Part shown: positions 45,445 through 55,088 of the stretch, piece after piece
Layout: each line of letters begins with the position of its first letter
Numbering within the stretch: position 1 is the stretch's first letter
Assembly (NCBI RefSeq): GCF_026725475.1
Contig: NZ_CP109965.1
Span: 806,001-870,000, forward strand
Length of the DNA stretch: 64,000 nucleotides
Direction: 5' to 3'
Origin: Catenovulum adriaticum
GTDB lineage: Bacteria > Pseudomonadota > Gammaproteobacteria > Enterobacterales > Alteromonadaceae
Notes under the pieces: model-generated
What the model was told of the DNA's origin: nothing
What the model saw: only the letters and a program-made list of their open reading frames with translations
Databases searched by the model: none
Translations under genes and position numbers: made by a program

Positions 45445-46077
45445 CTATTTTTCATTTGGGATAATTTTAATTTCTACTCGTCGGTTCATCGCACGATTTT
45501 GCTCACTATTGTTAGCCACTAATGGTCGGCTTTCACCATAACCTTGAGTTGCTAAACGGTTTTGATTAACCTGACGATTTAACAAGCCATCTCGTACGCT
45601 TAAAGCTCGCATTTCTGACAATCTTTGGTTCATATCAAAGCTGCCTACATCATCAGTGTGACCTTCAATGTATAAAATGGTTTTGTCATAATGCGTTAAA
45701 ATCCGAGCTAAATCGTCTAAAATTGGAGCAAAGTTAGGGGTAATATTAGATTGGCCAGTTGCAAATGTAATGTTTGAAGGCATCACCAAGCGTAGTGAAT
45801 CGCCTTCACGAATGACTTCAATGCCTGAATCGCTTAACTCTTGTTTTAATTCTTCTTCTTGGTTATCCATATATTTACCAACTGCACCACCTAAAATAGC
45901 ACCAATACCCGCGCCTAAAACGGTGCGTTTAGTTGAATGGTTAGATGTTGACTTACCTAAAACCGCACCAGCTGCTGCGCCAATGGCAACGCCTTTTTCT
46001 GTATTAGTTGCTGCACAGCTGGCCAATAGGGCGGCTGTTGTGACTGAAACACATATTTTACTAATTGGTTTTATCAT
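45445..46077 (-). CDS. OmpA-family lipoprotein, YiaD-like
   Basis: A 210-residue lipoprotein with lipobox LLASC (Cys21). It is followed by a glycine-zipper region (GVAIGAAAGAVLG, VLGAGIGAILGGAVG; residues 29-66) and a C-terminal OmpA peptidoglycan-binding domain (YIEGHTDDVG, LSEMRALSVRDGL, NRRVEIKI). The protein likely tethers the outer membrane to peptidoglycan. Length and order match E. coli YiaD (219 residues). Confidence 0.9.
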   Translation of the reverse strand: MIKPISKICVSVTTAALLASCAATNTEKGVAIGAAAGAVLGKSTSNHSTKRTVLGAGIGAILGGAVGKYMDNQEEELKQELSDSGIEVIREGDSLRLVMPSNITFATGQSNITPNFAPILDDLARILTHYDKTILYIEGHTDDVGSFDMNQRLSEMRALSVRDGLLNRQVNQNRLATQGYGESRPLVANNSEQNRAMNRRVEIKIIPNEK

Positions 46078-46325
46078 CTTACAAACTCCATTATTTGTTT
46101 GAAATACAAGATTAATAATTATAACTAATCCTAATTGTTAAATAATACATAATAAACATATACCCGCTATTATAGCGTTAATAACTGAATATAAACTGAA
46201 TTTTTGCAAACGTATGCACTAAGTCGCACTTTTAATTAACTCTGAATCCATATAATCTATTACTCATTACAAATGCCAAAGCGCTTACCTCAAGCAGCTT
46301 ATTATTAATCAAACCGGACTCTTTT

Positions 46326-47306
46326 ATGCAAACTCTACCTATCCATACTTATTTGCCTCATGCGAGCCGACTCATATACGGCTGTATGAATTTGGGGGGC
46401 AACTGGCAAGCCAATTCACTGCAAAGTGAACATGTTAAAATAGCTTGCAATATGGTTGATACCTGTTTAGAGCAAGGTATTAATATGTTTGATCATGCTG
46501 ATATTTATTCGCATGGTTTGGCCGAAGCTGCGTTTGGTCAAGCTTTAAAGCAGCAAAATCAGCTACGAGATAGCATGATCATTCAGTCTAAATGTGGTAT
46601 TCGATTTAGCAATGGGGCAGATCAAAAGGTAAAGCGATTCGATTTCTCAAAAGATTGGATTTTAAAAAGTGTAGAGCAGTCATTAACTCGGTTAAATACA
46701 GATTATTTAGACATTTTATCTCTGCATCGCCCTGATCCTTTAATGCAGCCAGAAGAGGTCGCGGATGCTTTTCGTCAATTAAAACAAAGCGGTAAAGTTA
46801 AGTATTTTGCGGTATCTAATATGAATGCTTTCCAAATTGATTTACTGCAGCAAGCTTGCCCAATGCCGATTATCGCCAATCAAATTGAAATGAGTTTGGC
46901 GCAGTTAGGTTGGCTAAATGAAGGGGTGCACGCAAATCAAACCCGTTTATCTCAAATTGGGTTTAATCCAGGTACGATAGAGCATAGTCGTTTAAATAAC
47001 ATTCAAATGCAAAGCTGGGGCAGTATGGCGCAAGGTTTGTTTGCTGGTGGTGGTAAAATCCAAGTGGCTACTAAGCCAATGCAAAAAACGGCCGAACGAG
47101 TCGCTCAGTTAGCGGCAGAGTACCAAACTAGCATTGAATCGATTGTGCTTGGCTTTTTATGGCGACACCCCATGAATATGCAAACGGTAGTGGGGAGTTT
47201 AAAACCTGAGCGCGTTAAAGCTTGTGCGCAGGTTGAAAGCATTCGTTTAACACCTGAGCACTGGTATCAATTATTTGAATTAGCACGCGGCGAAGAGTTG
47301 CCATAA
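46326..47306 (+). CDS. Aldo/keto reductase, YdhF-like
   Basis: A 326-residue (alpha/beta)8 oxidoreductase. FDHADIYSHG carries the catalytic Asp/Tyr (Asp55/Tyr58 region), followed by SKCGIR (Lys), YLDILSLHRPDPL (His) and a C-terminal VVGSLKPERV NADPH-binding block. The sequence resembles E. coli YdhF. Substrate unknown. The next gene starts 52 bp later on the same strand. Confidence 0.88.
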   Translation: MQTLPIHTYLPHASRLIYGCMNLGGNWQANSLQSEHVKIACNMVDTCLEQGINMFDHADIYSHGLAEAAFGQALKQQNQLRDSMIIQSKCGIRFSNGADQKVKRFDFSKDWILKSVEQSLTRLNTDYLDILSLHRPDPLMQPEEVADAFRQLKQSGKVKYFAVSNMNAFQIDLLQQACPMPIIANQIEMSLAQLGWLNEGVHANQTRLSQIGFNPGTIEHSRLNNIQMQSWGSMAQGLFAGGGKIQVATKPMQKTAERVAQLAAEYQTSIESIVLGFLWRHPMNMQTVVGSLKPERVKACAQVESIRLTPEHWYQLFELARGEELP

Positions 47307-47358
47307 ATAATTAACGAAAAGTGAATGATTTTGACGAATTAAATAAGGAGATTACCGA

Positions 47359-47961
47359 GTGCAAAAATTTGACGTTATTGTATTTGATTTAGGTGGCGTA
47401 TTATTAGATATTTCTGGTGTTCAAGCAATTTTAGATTGGCGAAATAATCAAGAAAGCTTACCGGAATTTTGGCTTAAATGGATAAATTCGCCTGCCGTAC
47501 GTGCATTTGAATCGGGTCAAATGGATGAAGATACTTTTATTAAAAACATAATAACTGAATTTAAATTGCCTATCGATTATCAAACTTTTAAACAATCTTA
47601 CTCCGGTTGGATAAAAGGAATGTTTAGTGGAGTAGCAGAACTATTAAAACAACTTAAACCTCAATACCAATTAGCCTGTTTGACCAATACTAATACCTTG
47701 CATTGGCAAGAGGTGGTTAACACTGGGGTCATTGATTTGATCGATACGCCGTTCGTTTCTTTTGAAATGGGCGAGGTTAAACCTGAAGTGTCCATTTATC
47801 AAATCATGCTAGCGCAATTAAATAGGTCACCAGATCGAGTCTTATTTTTAGATGATAATCAGATTAATGTCGATGCGGCCACAGCTTGTGGAATTTGTGC
47901 TTACAGGGTGGTAGGGTTTGAGCAAGTAAAGCAAACTTTAATTGAGTTAAATGTGCTCTAA
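47359..47961 (+). CDS. HAD-family phosphatase, YihX-like
   Basis: A 200-residue HAD hydrolase starting at GTG (47359) with AAGGAG eight bases upstream. Motif I is VFDLGGVLLDI, motif II LTNTN, and motif IV LFLDDNQINVDAA. YihX-type members hydrolyse alpha-D-glucose 1-phosphate, and in that group motif I likewise reads DLGGV. Cytoplasmic. Possibly co-transcribed with the aldo/keto reductase. Confidence 0.83.
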   Translation: MQKFDVIVFDLGGVLLDISGVQAILDWRNNQESLPEFWLKWINSPAVRAFESGQMDEDTFIKNIITEFKLPIDYQTFKQSYSGWIKGMFSGVAELLKQLKPQYQLACLTNTNTLHWQEVVNTGVIDLIDTPFVSFEMGEVKPEVSIYQIMLAQLNRSPDRVLFLDDNQINVDAATACGICAYRVVGFEQVKQTLIELNVL

Positions 47962-48070
47962 ATTGTTGCTCTTGTGCAGGGCTATTTGATATCACGGATA
48001 CTTTCAATTTCTTCAAAAATATGAGCTTGCTCAGGATTGAGTGGCAACAGAAACAATATTTGATTGCTTA

Positions 48071-48431
48071 GGGTCTGTTGACGTTTGGAGTACAAATTTT
48101 GTTCTAACTAAACGCTTTTTGATCGCGACGCGAGATATGTAGCATAGTTCTTCTATGTCAATATCGAGCACAGCTACCGCATCCTGCTCACGCTAAGTAC
48201 CTGCATCCATGCAGGCAACAAAGAGCAAAAAGCGTTTAGGACGAACCCGAAGGGCAGCGTTTGTTTAGCATTTCTACTGTGTTGCCCCACATGGATGTGG
48301 GGTAAGGTGACTTTGCAGGAGCATAAAGTCTTTATAGCTCATTTATGTAGCCCACTACACGTCAATCGCTATGCCTTGTATAAATACCAAACAAACTGCT
48401 GAAAAATTGTACCCAAAAGGTCAACAGACCC
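48071..48431 (+). mobile_element. MITE-like element, copy 1 (361 bp)
   Basis: Starts GGGTCTGTTGACGTTTGGAG and ends with the inverted form (…AAGGTCAACAGACCC), giving imperfect terminal inverted repeats of about 30 bp. It is flanked by TA on both sides, as for IS630/Tc1-type target duplication. No coding frame. Internal hairpins include CCCCACAT/ATGTGGGG, CCTGCAT/ATGCAGG and AAACGCTTTTTG/CAAAAAGCGTTT. The second copy in this window lies at 62397-62799 in the opposite orientation. This element fills most of the 545-bp gap 47962-48506. Confidence 0.85.
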
Positions 48432-48436
48432 TAGGT

Positions 48437-48477
48437 AACCACTATGGCTTTTTATCTTTTAGAAAACCATAGTGGTT
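48437..48477. terminator. Hairpin beyond the choice-of-anchor I gene
   Basis: AACCACTATGG (48437-48447) and CCATAGTGGTT (48467-48477) are perfect 11-bp complements, 29 bp past the stop of the minus-strand lipoprotein gene. The loop is T/A-rich. Likely the terminator of that gene, although a U-tract is not clear. Confidence 0.5.
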
Positions 48478-48506
48478 AAGATTTTGCGCTATTATAAGGC
48501 AATAAT

Positions 48507-50291
48507 TTACTGCTCTACGCTTATTTCCCAAACGGCTACGGAACCAGAAATTTCATTGCCGATAATTAATAAAGCTTGGCCGGTCGGGCTATCGTTAGCC
48601 GAAACAAACTTCATACCTTCAGGCGCTAAATCGCCGGTAATCTCTTCACCTTCAACCAAGCCTCGGTTGATAAAATAATCAACGAAAGTGCTTTCAAACG
48701 GATTTGTTATATCGTAAACAAAAATACCGCCCATACGTTCTAAACCAATAAAAGCATAAGTACGTTCGCCTATTTTACCTAAAGTGAGTGCTTCAGGCTC
48801 TGGGCCTTTTGCATCTGAGCGAGTATCGCCTTCATTTTCGTCTTCGTTGTTATTAAATTGATTACCGTGTTTCTGAGCCGTGATCATTTCAAAATCATCA
48901 CCTGAGTCAAACACTAAATCACCATCTTGCGAAAAAATAGAAAATGAACGAGCACCGTAACTATAAAAGTCTTCGTACTGGTTATCCATTTGGTTATAAC
49001 CTAAAGCCGTGGTAACAATTAATCTGCCTAAACCATCTTTACCACCATTAGCGGTAACCAAAGCTTCAAGGTCTGTGCTCAGTGGCGCTATATCCTCTAA
49101 ATCTTTTATTCGAGATTCTTCTAAATACGAAAAACAAACTTCTTCGTCATCATCAAAATCATAAAGACCATTAGGATGAGCTTCTAAACACGCGGCTTTA
49201 TTTTCATCTTCAACTGAACCGCCAGATAATGCTGAATCTATGTATTCACGAGCATCACCTTCGTTTGCAGTTACTACGTAGTTACGTCCATCTACCTTAT
49301 AACTGGCAATCGTATCGGGCTGATACATACCGTATAAGTGCTGATAAGACTGTAAATTTATTGCATCATCTTTGTCAGATACATCAAGTTTGTAGTTGTT
49401 CCAATTTTTAAAGCCTAAACCAAATACTTGTGTTAACTCATTGGTTTGCAAGTTAATGACAGCAATGGCATTATTTTCTTGTAAAGAAACAAACGCGGTT
49501 TGGTTATCTTCAGTAATGCTAACGTATTCAGGCTCTAAGTCTTGTGAGACAAGCGTAGTTGCATGAGGGCTAGCAAACTTTACGCCTTGCGCCATTAATG
49601 AATCTTGCATGTTATTTAGTGAATCAAACTGAATGTCGGTTGCGGTATCACTTGGTATACCTGCGTTTATTTCAATTACAGAAACAGAGCCAACTGGATC
49701 AATTGTATAATCACCGCTAGGTTCACCTTCATTAGCAACCACAGCTTTTTTCCCATCATGGGTAAAAGTAACCATGTCGGGTAAATACCCAACTTCAACT
49801 GATTTTATAAACTGAGGTGCTGCACCTGATATATCATAAAAAGCGATATGGCCTTTTTCGCCTGTTGTTTGCGCTGCCATCGCAACCGCTAAAATGTGAT
49901 TGTTATCATCAATAGCTAAACTGTTAGCATCGCCAGTTACGTCAGATGAAACGTCTAAAGTTTGTAAAATAACTAAATTACTATTGGTAACCACATTTTC
50001 TGCTGTTTTAGTTAAAGCTTCTGGGTTGATGTTATTACCGTCAATAATTTCTACGGTGGCATTATCGCCTGAACTATTAATGGCATATATATGACCAGTT
50101 GATTTGTGAAAGCTAACGATTTCAGCAGCACCTTCTGGTGATTCAGCATTGAGCACAGTACGGCCTGCTAATTCAAAGGTGAGCTTTTGTGAGTTTGCTG
50201 TGTTTTCTGAGTCATCTTTTGTATCTAGTTCAAGGGTGCAAGCTGAAAGCGAGCTAATAATGGCAAGTGATAATATTGATTTTTTTAGCAT
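48507..50291 (-). CDS. Choice-of-anchor I domain lipoprotein
   Basis: A 594-residue lipoprotein with lipobox LSAC (Cys18) and a beta-propeller-like body. Landmarks such as FHKSTGHIYAINS, VANEGEPSGDY, VTANEGDAREY and PEALTLGKIGERTYAFIGLERMGG belong to the choice-of-anchor I family, seen on secreted or cell-surface proteins often annotated as alkaline-phosphatase-like. The acidic residues (DFDDDEEVCF, NNEDENEGDTRSD) suggest calcium binding. Monocistronic. Role probably extracellular or periplasmic, substrate unknown. Confidence 0.85.
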   Translation of the reverse strand: MLKKSILSLAIISSLSACTLELDTKDDSENTANSQKLTFELAGRTVLNAESPEGAAEIVSFHKSTGHIYAINSSGDNATVEIIDGNNINPEALTKTAENVVTNSNLVILQTLDVSSDVTGDANSLAIDDNNHILAVAMAAQTTGEKGHIAFYDISGAAPQFIKSVEVGYLPDMVTFTHDGKKAVVANEGEPSGDYTIDPVGSVSVIEINAGIPSDTATDIQFDSLNNMQDSLMAQGVKFASPHATTLVSQDLEPEYVSITEDNQTAFVSLQENNAIAVINLQTNELTQVFGLGFKNWNNYKLDVSDKDDAINLQSYQHLYGMYQPDTIASYKVDGRNYVVTANEGDAREYIDSALSGGSVEDENKAACLEAHPNGLYDFDDDEEVCFSYLEESRIKDLEDIAPLSTDLEALVTANGGKDGLGRLIVTTALGYNQMDNQYEDFYSYGARSFSIFSQDGDLVFDSGDDFEMITAQKHGNQFNNNEDENEGDTRSDAKGPEPEALTLGKIGERTYAFIGLERMGGIFVYDITNPFESTFVDYFINRGLVEGEEITGDLAPEGMKFVSANDSPTGQALLIIGNEISGSVAVWEISVEQ

Positions 50292-50487
50292 GGTATTCTC
50301 TTTTAATAGTTTTATTAAGCGCGGGCAGGATATAAGTTAGCGAACTTATGTGACATTTAGGTGATGTAAATTTGAAGCAATAATGTCAGTTTTATTGCAG
50401 TCGATAGCAGAGAAAAATTATAGAAAGTAACTGATTTGACTTATTATATCGCGTAGAATATTGGCTCTTTTTCTACGAGGTCTTATC

Positions 50488-50835
50488 ATGCTTAATACGT
50501 TTTTATCTGACTTAAAACAGCAACCATCGGCAATTGAATTCAGTCAAACCATGAAAGTGATTGAAGCGAATTACCAATTCAACGAAACTGAGTTTAAAAA
50601 TGGTGATATTGTCAACAAAGCGGGTCAAAATTCAGGCTCATGTAAAATTTTTGCGTTTGCTCAATTACATCAACTTAGCCAAGCTGAAACGTTAAACTTA
50701 TTTGGTGACTACTACCGAAAAGATGTGCTTGAACACCCTGAAGCAGACGATCATCAAAATATTCGTAACTTTATTCAATTTGGTTGGCAGGGAATTGAAT
50801 TTAACGGTATCGCATTGAGTCCAAAAGCGGACTAA
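50488..50835 (+). CDS. HopJ-family protein
   Basis: A 115-residue protein of the HopJ family: TMKVIEANYQFNETEFKNGD, NSGSCKIFAFAQLH and FGDYYRKDVLEHPE are the conserved blocks. The start is the ATG at 50488, with CGAGG upstream; the frame also opens at 50461. The family name comes from a Pseudomonas syringae type III effector, but homologues are widespread in marine bacteria without type III secretion, and nothing here suggests secretion. Function unknown. Confidence 0.87.
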   Translation: MLNTFLSDLKQQPSAIEFSQTMKVIEANYQFNETEFKNGDIVNKAGQNSGSCKIFAFAQLHQLSQAETLNLFGDYYRKDVLEHPEADDHQNIRNFIQFGWQGIEFNGIALSPKAD

Positions 50836-50882
50836 TTCTTATTTCCCCAAAATAGATAAATTTGATAAACAAGGTGTTTTTA

Positions 50883-52718
50883 ATGTTTGGTTTTTTTGAA
50901 CGACTGGTCAATCCGTTTCCTGAACAGCAGCCAGTTCAGCCACCTAAAACTTTGTACGCTTTTTGTCGTCACTATACTAAAGGCATTGAGATACACCTGT
51001 TTATCATGGCATTTTTAACGGCGTGTCTGGCTGTTATTGAAGCTTCGTTAATGGGTTTTTTGGGTCAGCTGGTGGATTTGCTTACCAACTCTACGCCTGC
51101 AGAATTTTTTGAAACGCAACAAACGAAACTCATCGTCATGAGTATATTGGTTTTAGTGATTGCGCCTTTAGTTATTTGGTTTCATACCGCAATTGTTCAT
51201 CAAACCTTATTGGGTAACTACCCGATGATAATACGTTGGCAGGCGCATCGTTATTTACTGGGTCAAAGTATTAGCTTTTTTCAAAACGATTTTGCCGGTC
51301 GAGTCTCTACTAAAGTTATGCAAACAGCGCTGGCGGTCCGCGAAAGTGTGATGAAACTGCTGGATGTATTTATGTACGTACTCGTTTATTTTATCAGCAT
51401 GTTAGTGTTAATTGCGCAAGCCGATATTCGTTTATTAGTACCTATTTTAATTTGGATGGCGGCCTATATCGGCATTCAAATGTACTACGTGCCTAAGCTA
51501 AAACGCGCTTCTATGTTACAAGCAAACGAACGTTCTATTATGTCTGGCCGAATAGTCGATAGTTATACTAATATCAATACAGTTAAATTATTTGCGCACA
51601 CCCAACAAGAAGCGGCTTATGCCAAAGAAGGCATGAATGGCTTTTTACAGACCGTCTACAAACAAATGCGAATTGCCACAGGTATGATCTCGTTTGTTCA
51701 GATTAGTAACTATATTTTAGCTTTTGTGATTAGTGCCGTTTCAATTTGGTTATGGAAAGACAATTTAATTACCGTTGGGGCAATTGCAATTGCGGTCAGT
51801 TTGGCACTTAGATTAAATGGTATGTCGCAATGGATTATGTGGGAAATCAGCAGCTTATTTGAAAATATAGGCACAGTGGCAGATGGAATGAGCACCCTAG
51901 CTAAACCAAGAGAAGTGCAAGACCAAAAAGAGGCATCTGCGTTAGCCGTAACAAAAGGACAAATTAGTTTTAACCAAGTTACTTTTAATTATGGCGATGA
52001 ACATAGCGTATTTAATAAATTGGATTTAAATATTAAGCCAGGTGAAAAGGTTGGGATTGTTGGTCGATCGGGTGCAGGTAAATCAAGTTTAGTTAACTTA
52101 TTGATGCGTTTTTATGATATTAATTCAGGCAGTATTGAAATTGATGGGCAAAATATTGCTAAGGTACAACAAGAAACCTTACGTGCTCAAATTGGTATGG
52201 TAACTCAAGACACCTCGTTACTGCATCGAACCGTGCGTGAAAATATTTTATATGGCAAGCAAAATGCAACCGAAGCCGAATTATTAACCGCAGCAAAAAA
52301 AGCAGAGGCAGATGCATTTATTCAAGATTTAACTGACTTTGAAGGCAATAAAGGTTACGACGCTCAAGTCGGGGAGCGTGGGGTTAAATTGTCAGGTGGC
52401 CAGCGACAACGAATAGCGATTGCTCGGGTATTATTAAAAGATGCGCCTATACTTATATTAGATGAAGCAACTTCTGCACTCGATTCTGAAGTAGAAGCCG
52501 CGATTCAGCAAAGCTTATATCAATTAATGGAAGGCAAAACTGTGATCGCGATTGCTCATAGGTTATCCACTATCGCTGCAATGGATAGACTGATTGTCTT
52601 GGATAAAGGTGAGATTGTTGAGCAAGGTTCACATCAGTCATTAATAGAACAGGGCGGTATTTACGCGCAGCTTTGGGCCCATCAAACCGGTGGCTTTATT
52701 GGCGTAGATACAAATTAA
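50883..52718 (+). CDS. ABC exporter, fused permease/ATPase
   Basis: A 611-residue half-transporter. Six TM helices lie in the first 320 residues and the ATPase domain in the rest: Walker A GRSGAGKS (about 393-400), signature LSGGQRQR, Walker B ILILDEATSALDSE and the His-switch IAHRLST. ATG at 50883 has AAGGTG upstream; the open TTG at 50862 is less likely. Resembles MsbA/multidrug or lipid exporters; acts as a homodimer in the inner membrane. Substrate unknown. Confidence 0.9.
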   Translation: MFGFFERLVNPFPEQQPVQPPKTLYAFCRHYTKGIEIHLFIMAFLTACLAVIEASLMGFLGQLVDLLTNSTPAEFFETQQTKLIVMSILVLVIAPLVIWFHTAIVHQTLLGNYPMIIRWQAHRYLLGQSISFFQNDFAGRVSTKVMQTALAVRESVMKLLDVFMYVLVYFISMLVLIAQADIRLLVPILIWMAAYIGIQMYYVPKLKRASMLQANERSIMSGRIVDSYTNINTVKLFAHTQQEAAYAKEGMNGFLQTVYKQMRIATGMISFVQISNYILAFVISAVSIWLWKDNLITVGAIAIAVSLALRLNGMSQWIMWEISSLFENIGTVADGMSTLAKPREVQDQKEASALAVTKGQISFNQVTFNYGDEHSVFNKLDLNIKPGEKVGIVGRSGAGKSSLVNLLMRFYDINSGSIEIDGQNIAKVQQETLRAQIGMVTQDTSLLHRTVRENILYGKQNATEAELLTAAKKAEADAFIQDLTDFEGNKGYDAQVGERGVKLSGGQRQRIAIARVLLKDAPILILDEATSALDSEVEAAIQQSLYQLMEGKTVIAIAHRLSTIAAMDRLIVLDKGEIVEQGSHQSLIEQGGIYAQLWAHQTGGFIGVDTN

Positions 52719-52733
52719 TTTTTAGGAAAATAA

Positions 52734-53093
52734 ATGGATACCTTGAGCATAAAAAACTATTTATTAGCAAAACCTGATACGCGCGAAGATTATCCATTTG
52801 GCCCAAATGTTGCTGTTTTTAAAGTGAAAGGAAAAATGTTTGCGACCCTTTCAGCTCAAGCCGGTATTGATAACATGAATTTAAAATGCGAACCGCAGGA
52901 AGCACTGGCATTAAGAGAAATATTTGATGCAGTTAAACCCGGCTACCATATGAATAAAAAGCATTGGAATACTATAATATTAGATGACTCTATTCCTCAA
53001 GGTGAAGTAGAAAGAATGATAGATAACTCCTTTTTGCTGGTGGTTAAAGGTATGCCTAAAAAAGACAGGGTTTCGATTGAAATAAAGCTGTAA
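52734..53093 (+). CDS. MmcQ/YjbR family DNA-binding-like protein
   Basis: A 119-residue protein of the YjbR (CyaY-like) fold: REDYPFGPNVAVFKVKGKMF, NLKCEPQEA, PGYHMNKKHWNTIILD and the C-terminal SFLLVVKGMP. Function in bacteria is unknown, though the fold binds DNA in some relatives. Starts 15 bp after the ABC exporter and runs 3 bp before the GIY-YIG gene, so the three may be one transcript. Confidence 0.9.
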   Translation: MDTLSIKNYLLAKPDTREDYPFGPNVAVFKVKGKMFATLSAQAGIDNMNLKCEPQEALALREIFDAVKPGYHMNKKHWNTIILDDSIPQGEVERMIDNSFLLVVKGMPKKDRVSIEIKL

Positions 53094-53096
53094 ATT

Positions 53097-53387
53097 ATGG
53101 TTGTAAAAAAAACGACATGGTACGTATATATAATACGCGCGAGCGATAATGCGCTTTACACAGGCATTACGACTGATCCTCAAAGGCGTTTGTTAGAACA
53201 CCAAACGGATAAAAAACGTCAGGCTAAATTTTTTAAGGGTCGCCAAGCCATTTCAATTGTTTATTTAGATAAAGTAGAAAACCGATCAGCGGCGAGCAAA
53301 ATAGAAGCACAATTAAAAAAGTTACCTAAAGCAAAAAAGGAAGCATTGGTATTTAGTTATAAACCTACTATTGGTTTGGGTGCATGA
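53097..53387 (+). CDS. GIY-YIG nuclease domain protein, YhbQ-like
   Basis: A 96-residue single-domain GIY-YIG protein: WYVYIIRASDNALYTGIT gives the motif (YVY ... YTG), then PQRRLLEHQ with catalytic Arg, and a conserved glutamate in AASKIEAQLKKL. E. coli YhbQ is the model; members nick or bind DNA in repair-like roles. It follows the yjbR-like gene by 3 bp. Confidence 0.9.
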   Translation: MVVKKTTWYVYIIRASDNALYTGITTDPQRRLLEHQTDKKRQAKFFKGRQAISIVYLDKVENRSAASKIEAQLKKLPKAKKEALVFSYKPTIGLGA

Positions 53388-53436
53388 TAATAGCCATTGA
53401 GTGGCTGTATGTACCTTTATAAAAAGTGAGTGAAAA

Positions 53437-55074
53437 ATGCGCTTTTGGGTTTTATTATTTTGGTTCGGTATTTCGATATTCAGTTTGCCTACAACTGCTT
53501 TGGAGTTGACGGACTCTGAGATAAAACGACCGGAAGAATCCTTTTTATGGCGCAAATTAAGCTTAATTACTGCTCCAAAATCCTTCGCTCTACTTAAGCA
53601 GGCAATTGAACACAGCAAACCAGTAGAAACCACACTAGGCCAAGATGGCGCATTTGGCTTAAAGCTAAAGTTATCAAATAAATTAACACAAAATGGCATT
53701 TGGTTTGTTCAGCTTCATGCTAATTATTTAGATGTTGGTCAAGCCTATTGGCAATCGGCAGATGGTCAAATATTTAAACTACCGACCTTTGGCCAACTCA
53801 ACGGCAACAGTATACGTATGTTGCACAGTCAAAGCTTTCAACTTGCACTTAACGCCCAAGAATCTGGTTATTTGTGGCTGTATATAGATGCTAAAAAATT
53901 TCCAGTGGCGGTGCAGCCAAGTATTATTCCAGATCAACTTTTTTATCCGAAATTGTTTCAAAATAACGCGGCGTCATTAATGGCAATATCTGTCATGTTA
54001 ACGTTGGCAACAATCGCTTTATTTGCATTTATTCGCACGGGCCAAATGGTAACCTTGGCTTGTGCTGGTTATGTCGGTTTACATGGCTTGGGTTGGCTAG
54101 CTGCCTCTGGAGGGCTTGGTCACTTTTTTTTGCATGGCTATTTTAATCCTGTTTATCTCGGGATGTTGCTATTTCCATTTGCAATTGCTGCGGCGAGTCA
54201 ATTCACTAAATTGTTATTTTATTGCCAGCTGCAGCACGTTGGTTTAGCCAGGCTTTTTAATACTATGTCCGTGATTTGTGTCGTACTTGGGACGGGAATG
54301 TTATTTTTGCCTTTTTCAAGTAGCTATTTTATTGCTCATATTATCGGTATTGTTTGGGTACCAGTGGCCATTTATACGGGGATTGTTATGCTCAACGAAA
54401 ATGATTTCCGTGCTAAATATTATTTAGTCGGTAATCTTTTTTATGGTGTAGCTTTACTGTTTTTTATTGTCTTGCACGTGACCGATATCAATTATACTGG
54501 CTCGTCTGAATTTTTAGTCATTGCTGCTTTGGCTATTGACTGTTTTTGTATTTTATTATCGTTAAGTGAATGGTTACAGCTTCAGCAAAAAGAGTATAAA
54601 CGCAGTTATGTTATGTCGCGTGTTGACACATTAACTCAAATTGGTAACCGGTATGCGTTTAACGAAGACGTGCAGCAATTACAAGGCCAGCCTTATTGCA
54701 TTGTATTTATTGATTGCGACGGGTTTAAATCAATAAATGACAAGCTGGGTCATGCTCAGGGAGATAGCTATTTAATTGAAGTTTGTACTTTAATGAAAAA
54801 GAAACTAGCCGATGTGGGGGAGATATATCGTGCGGGTGGTGACGAGTTTATATGGTTGGTCAACATAAATGAACAAGCGGATAATGTAGAAGAGTTAACC
54901 CGTGTTTTAAAACATTTATTAGAAAATGTTGATGAAGCAATAAAGCAGAGTAAGTGGAATAGCGCAGGATTAAGTTACGGACTGGCAACGAGTATAGAGA
55001 GCAATAGTTTGTCTGATTGTTTAACATTAGCAGATCAAAGAATGTATCGACTCAAGCACAGTAAAAAGTGCTGA
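53437..55074 (+). CDS. Diguanylate cyclase with 7TMR-DISM sensor
   Basis: A 545-residue protein: signal peptide, a periplasmic 7TMR-DISMED2-like region (about 25-175), seven TM helices (about 180-385) and a C-terminal GGDEF domain (about 395-545). The active site is intact, GGDEF at 467-471, with FIDCDGFKSIND upstream for metal binding. The inhibitory RxxD site that should lie five residues before GGDEF is not present (VGEIYRAGGDEF), so product inhibition is probably absent. It makes cyclic di-GMP in response to an unknown external ligand. Confidence 0.92.
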   Translation: MRFWVLLFWFGISIFSLPTTALELTDSEIKRPEESFLWRKLSLITAPKSFALLKQAIEHSKPVETTLGQDGAFGLKLKLSNKLTQNGIWFVQLHANYLDVGQAYWQSADGQIFKLPTFGQLNGNSIRMLHSQSFQLALNAQESGYLWLYIDAKKFPVAVQPSIIPDQLFYPKLFQNNAASLMAISVMLTLATIALFAFIRTGQMVTLACAGYVGLHGLGWLAASGGLGHFFLHGYFNPVYLGMLLFPFAIAAASQFTKLLFYCQLQHVGLARLFNTMSVICVVLGTGMLFLPFSSSYFIAHIIGIVWVPVAIYTGIVMLNENDFRAKYYLVGNLFYGVALLFFIVLHVTDINYTGSSEFLVIAALAIDCFCILLSLSEWLQLQQKEYKRSYVMSRVDTLTQIGNRYAFNEDVQQLQGQPYCIVFIDCDGFKSINDKLGHAQGDSYLIEVCTLMKKKLADVGEIYRAGGDEFIWLVNINEQADNVEELTRVLKHLLENVDEAIKQSKWNSAGLSYGLATSIESNSLSDCLTLADQRMYRLKHSKKC

Positions 55075-55088
55075 TAACGCGTTAATTT

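Noticed and set aside
48071..48431. Small regulatory RNA or riboswitch in this gap
   Set aside because: The hairpin-rich sequence initially looked RNA-like, but inverted terminal repeats, TA flanks and a second inverted copy at 62397 identify a MITE.
50488..50835. Type III secretion effector
   Set aside because: The HopJ family name suggests it, but no secretion genes are present, the protein is a short conserved cytoplasmic-type family and the neighbourhood is ordinary.
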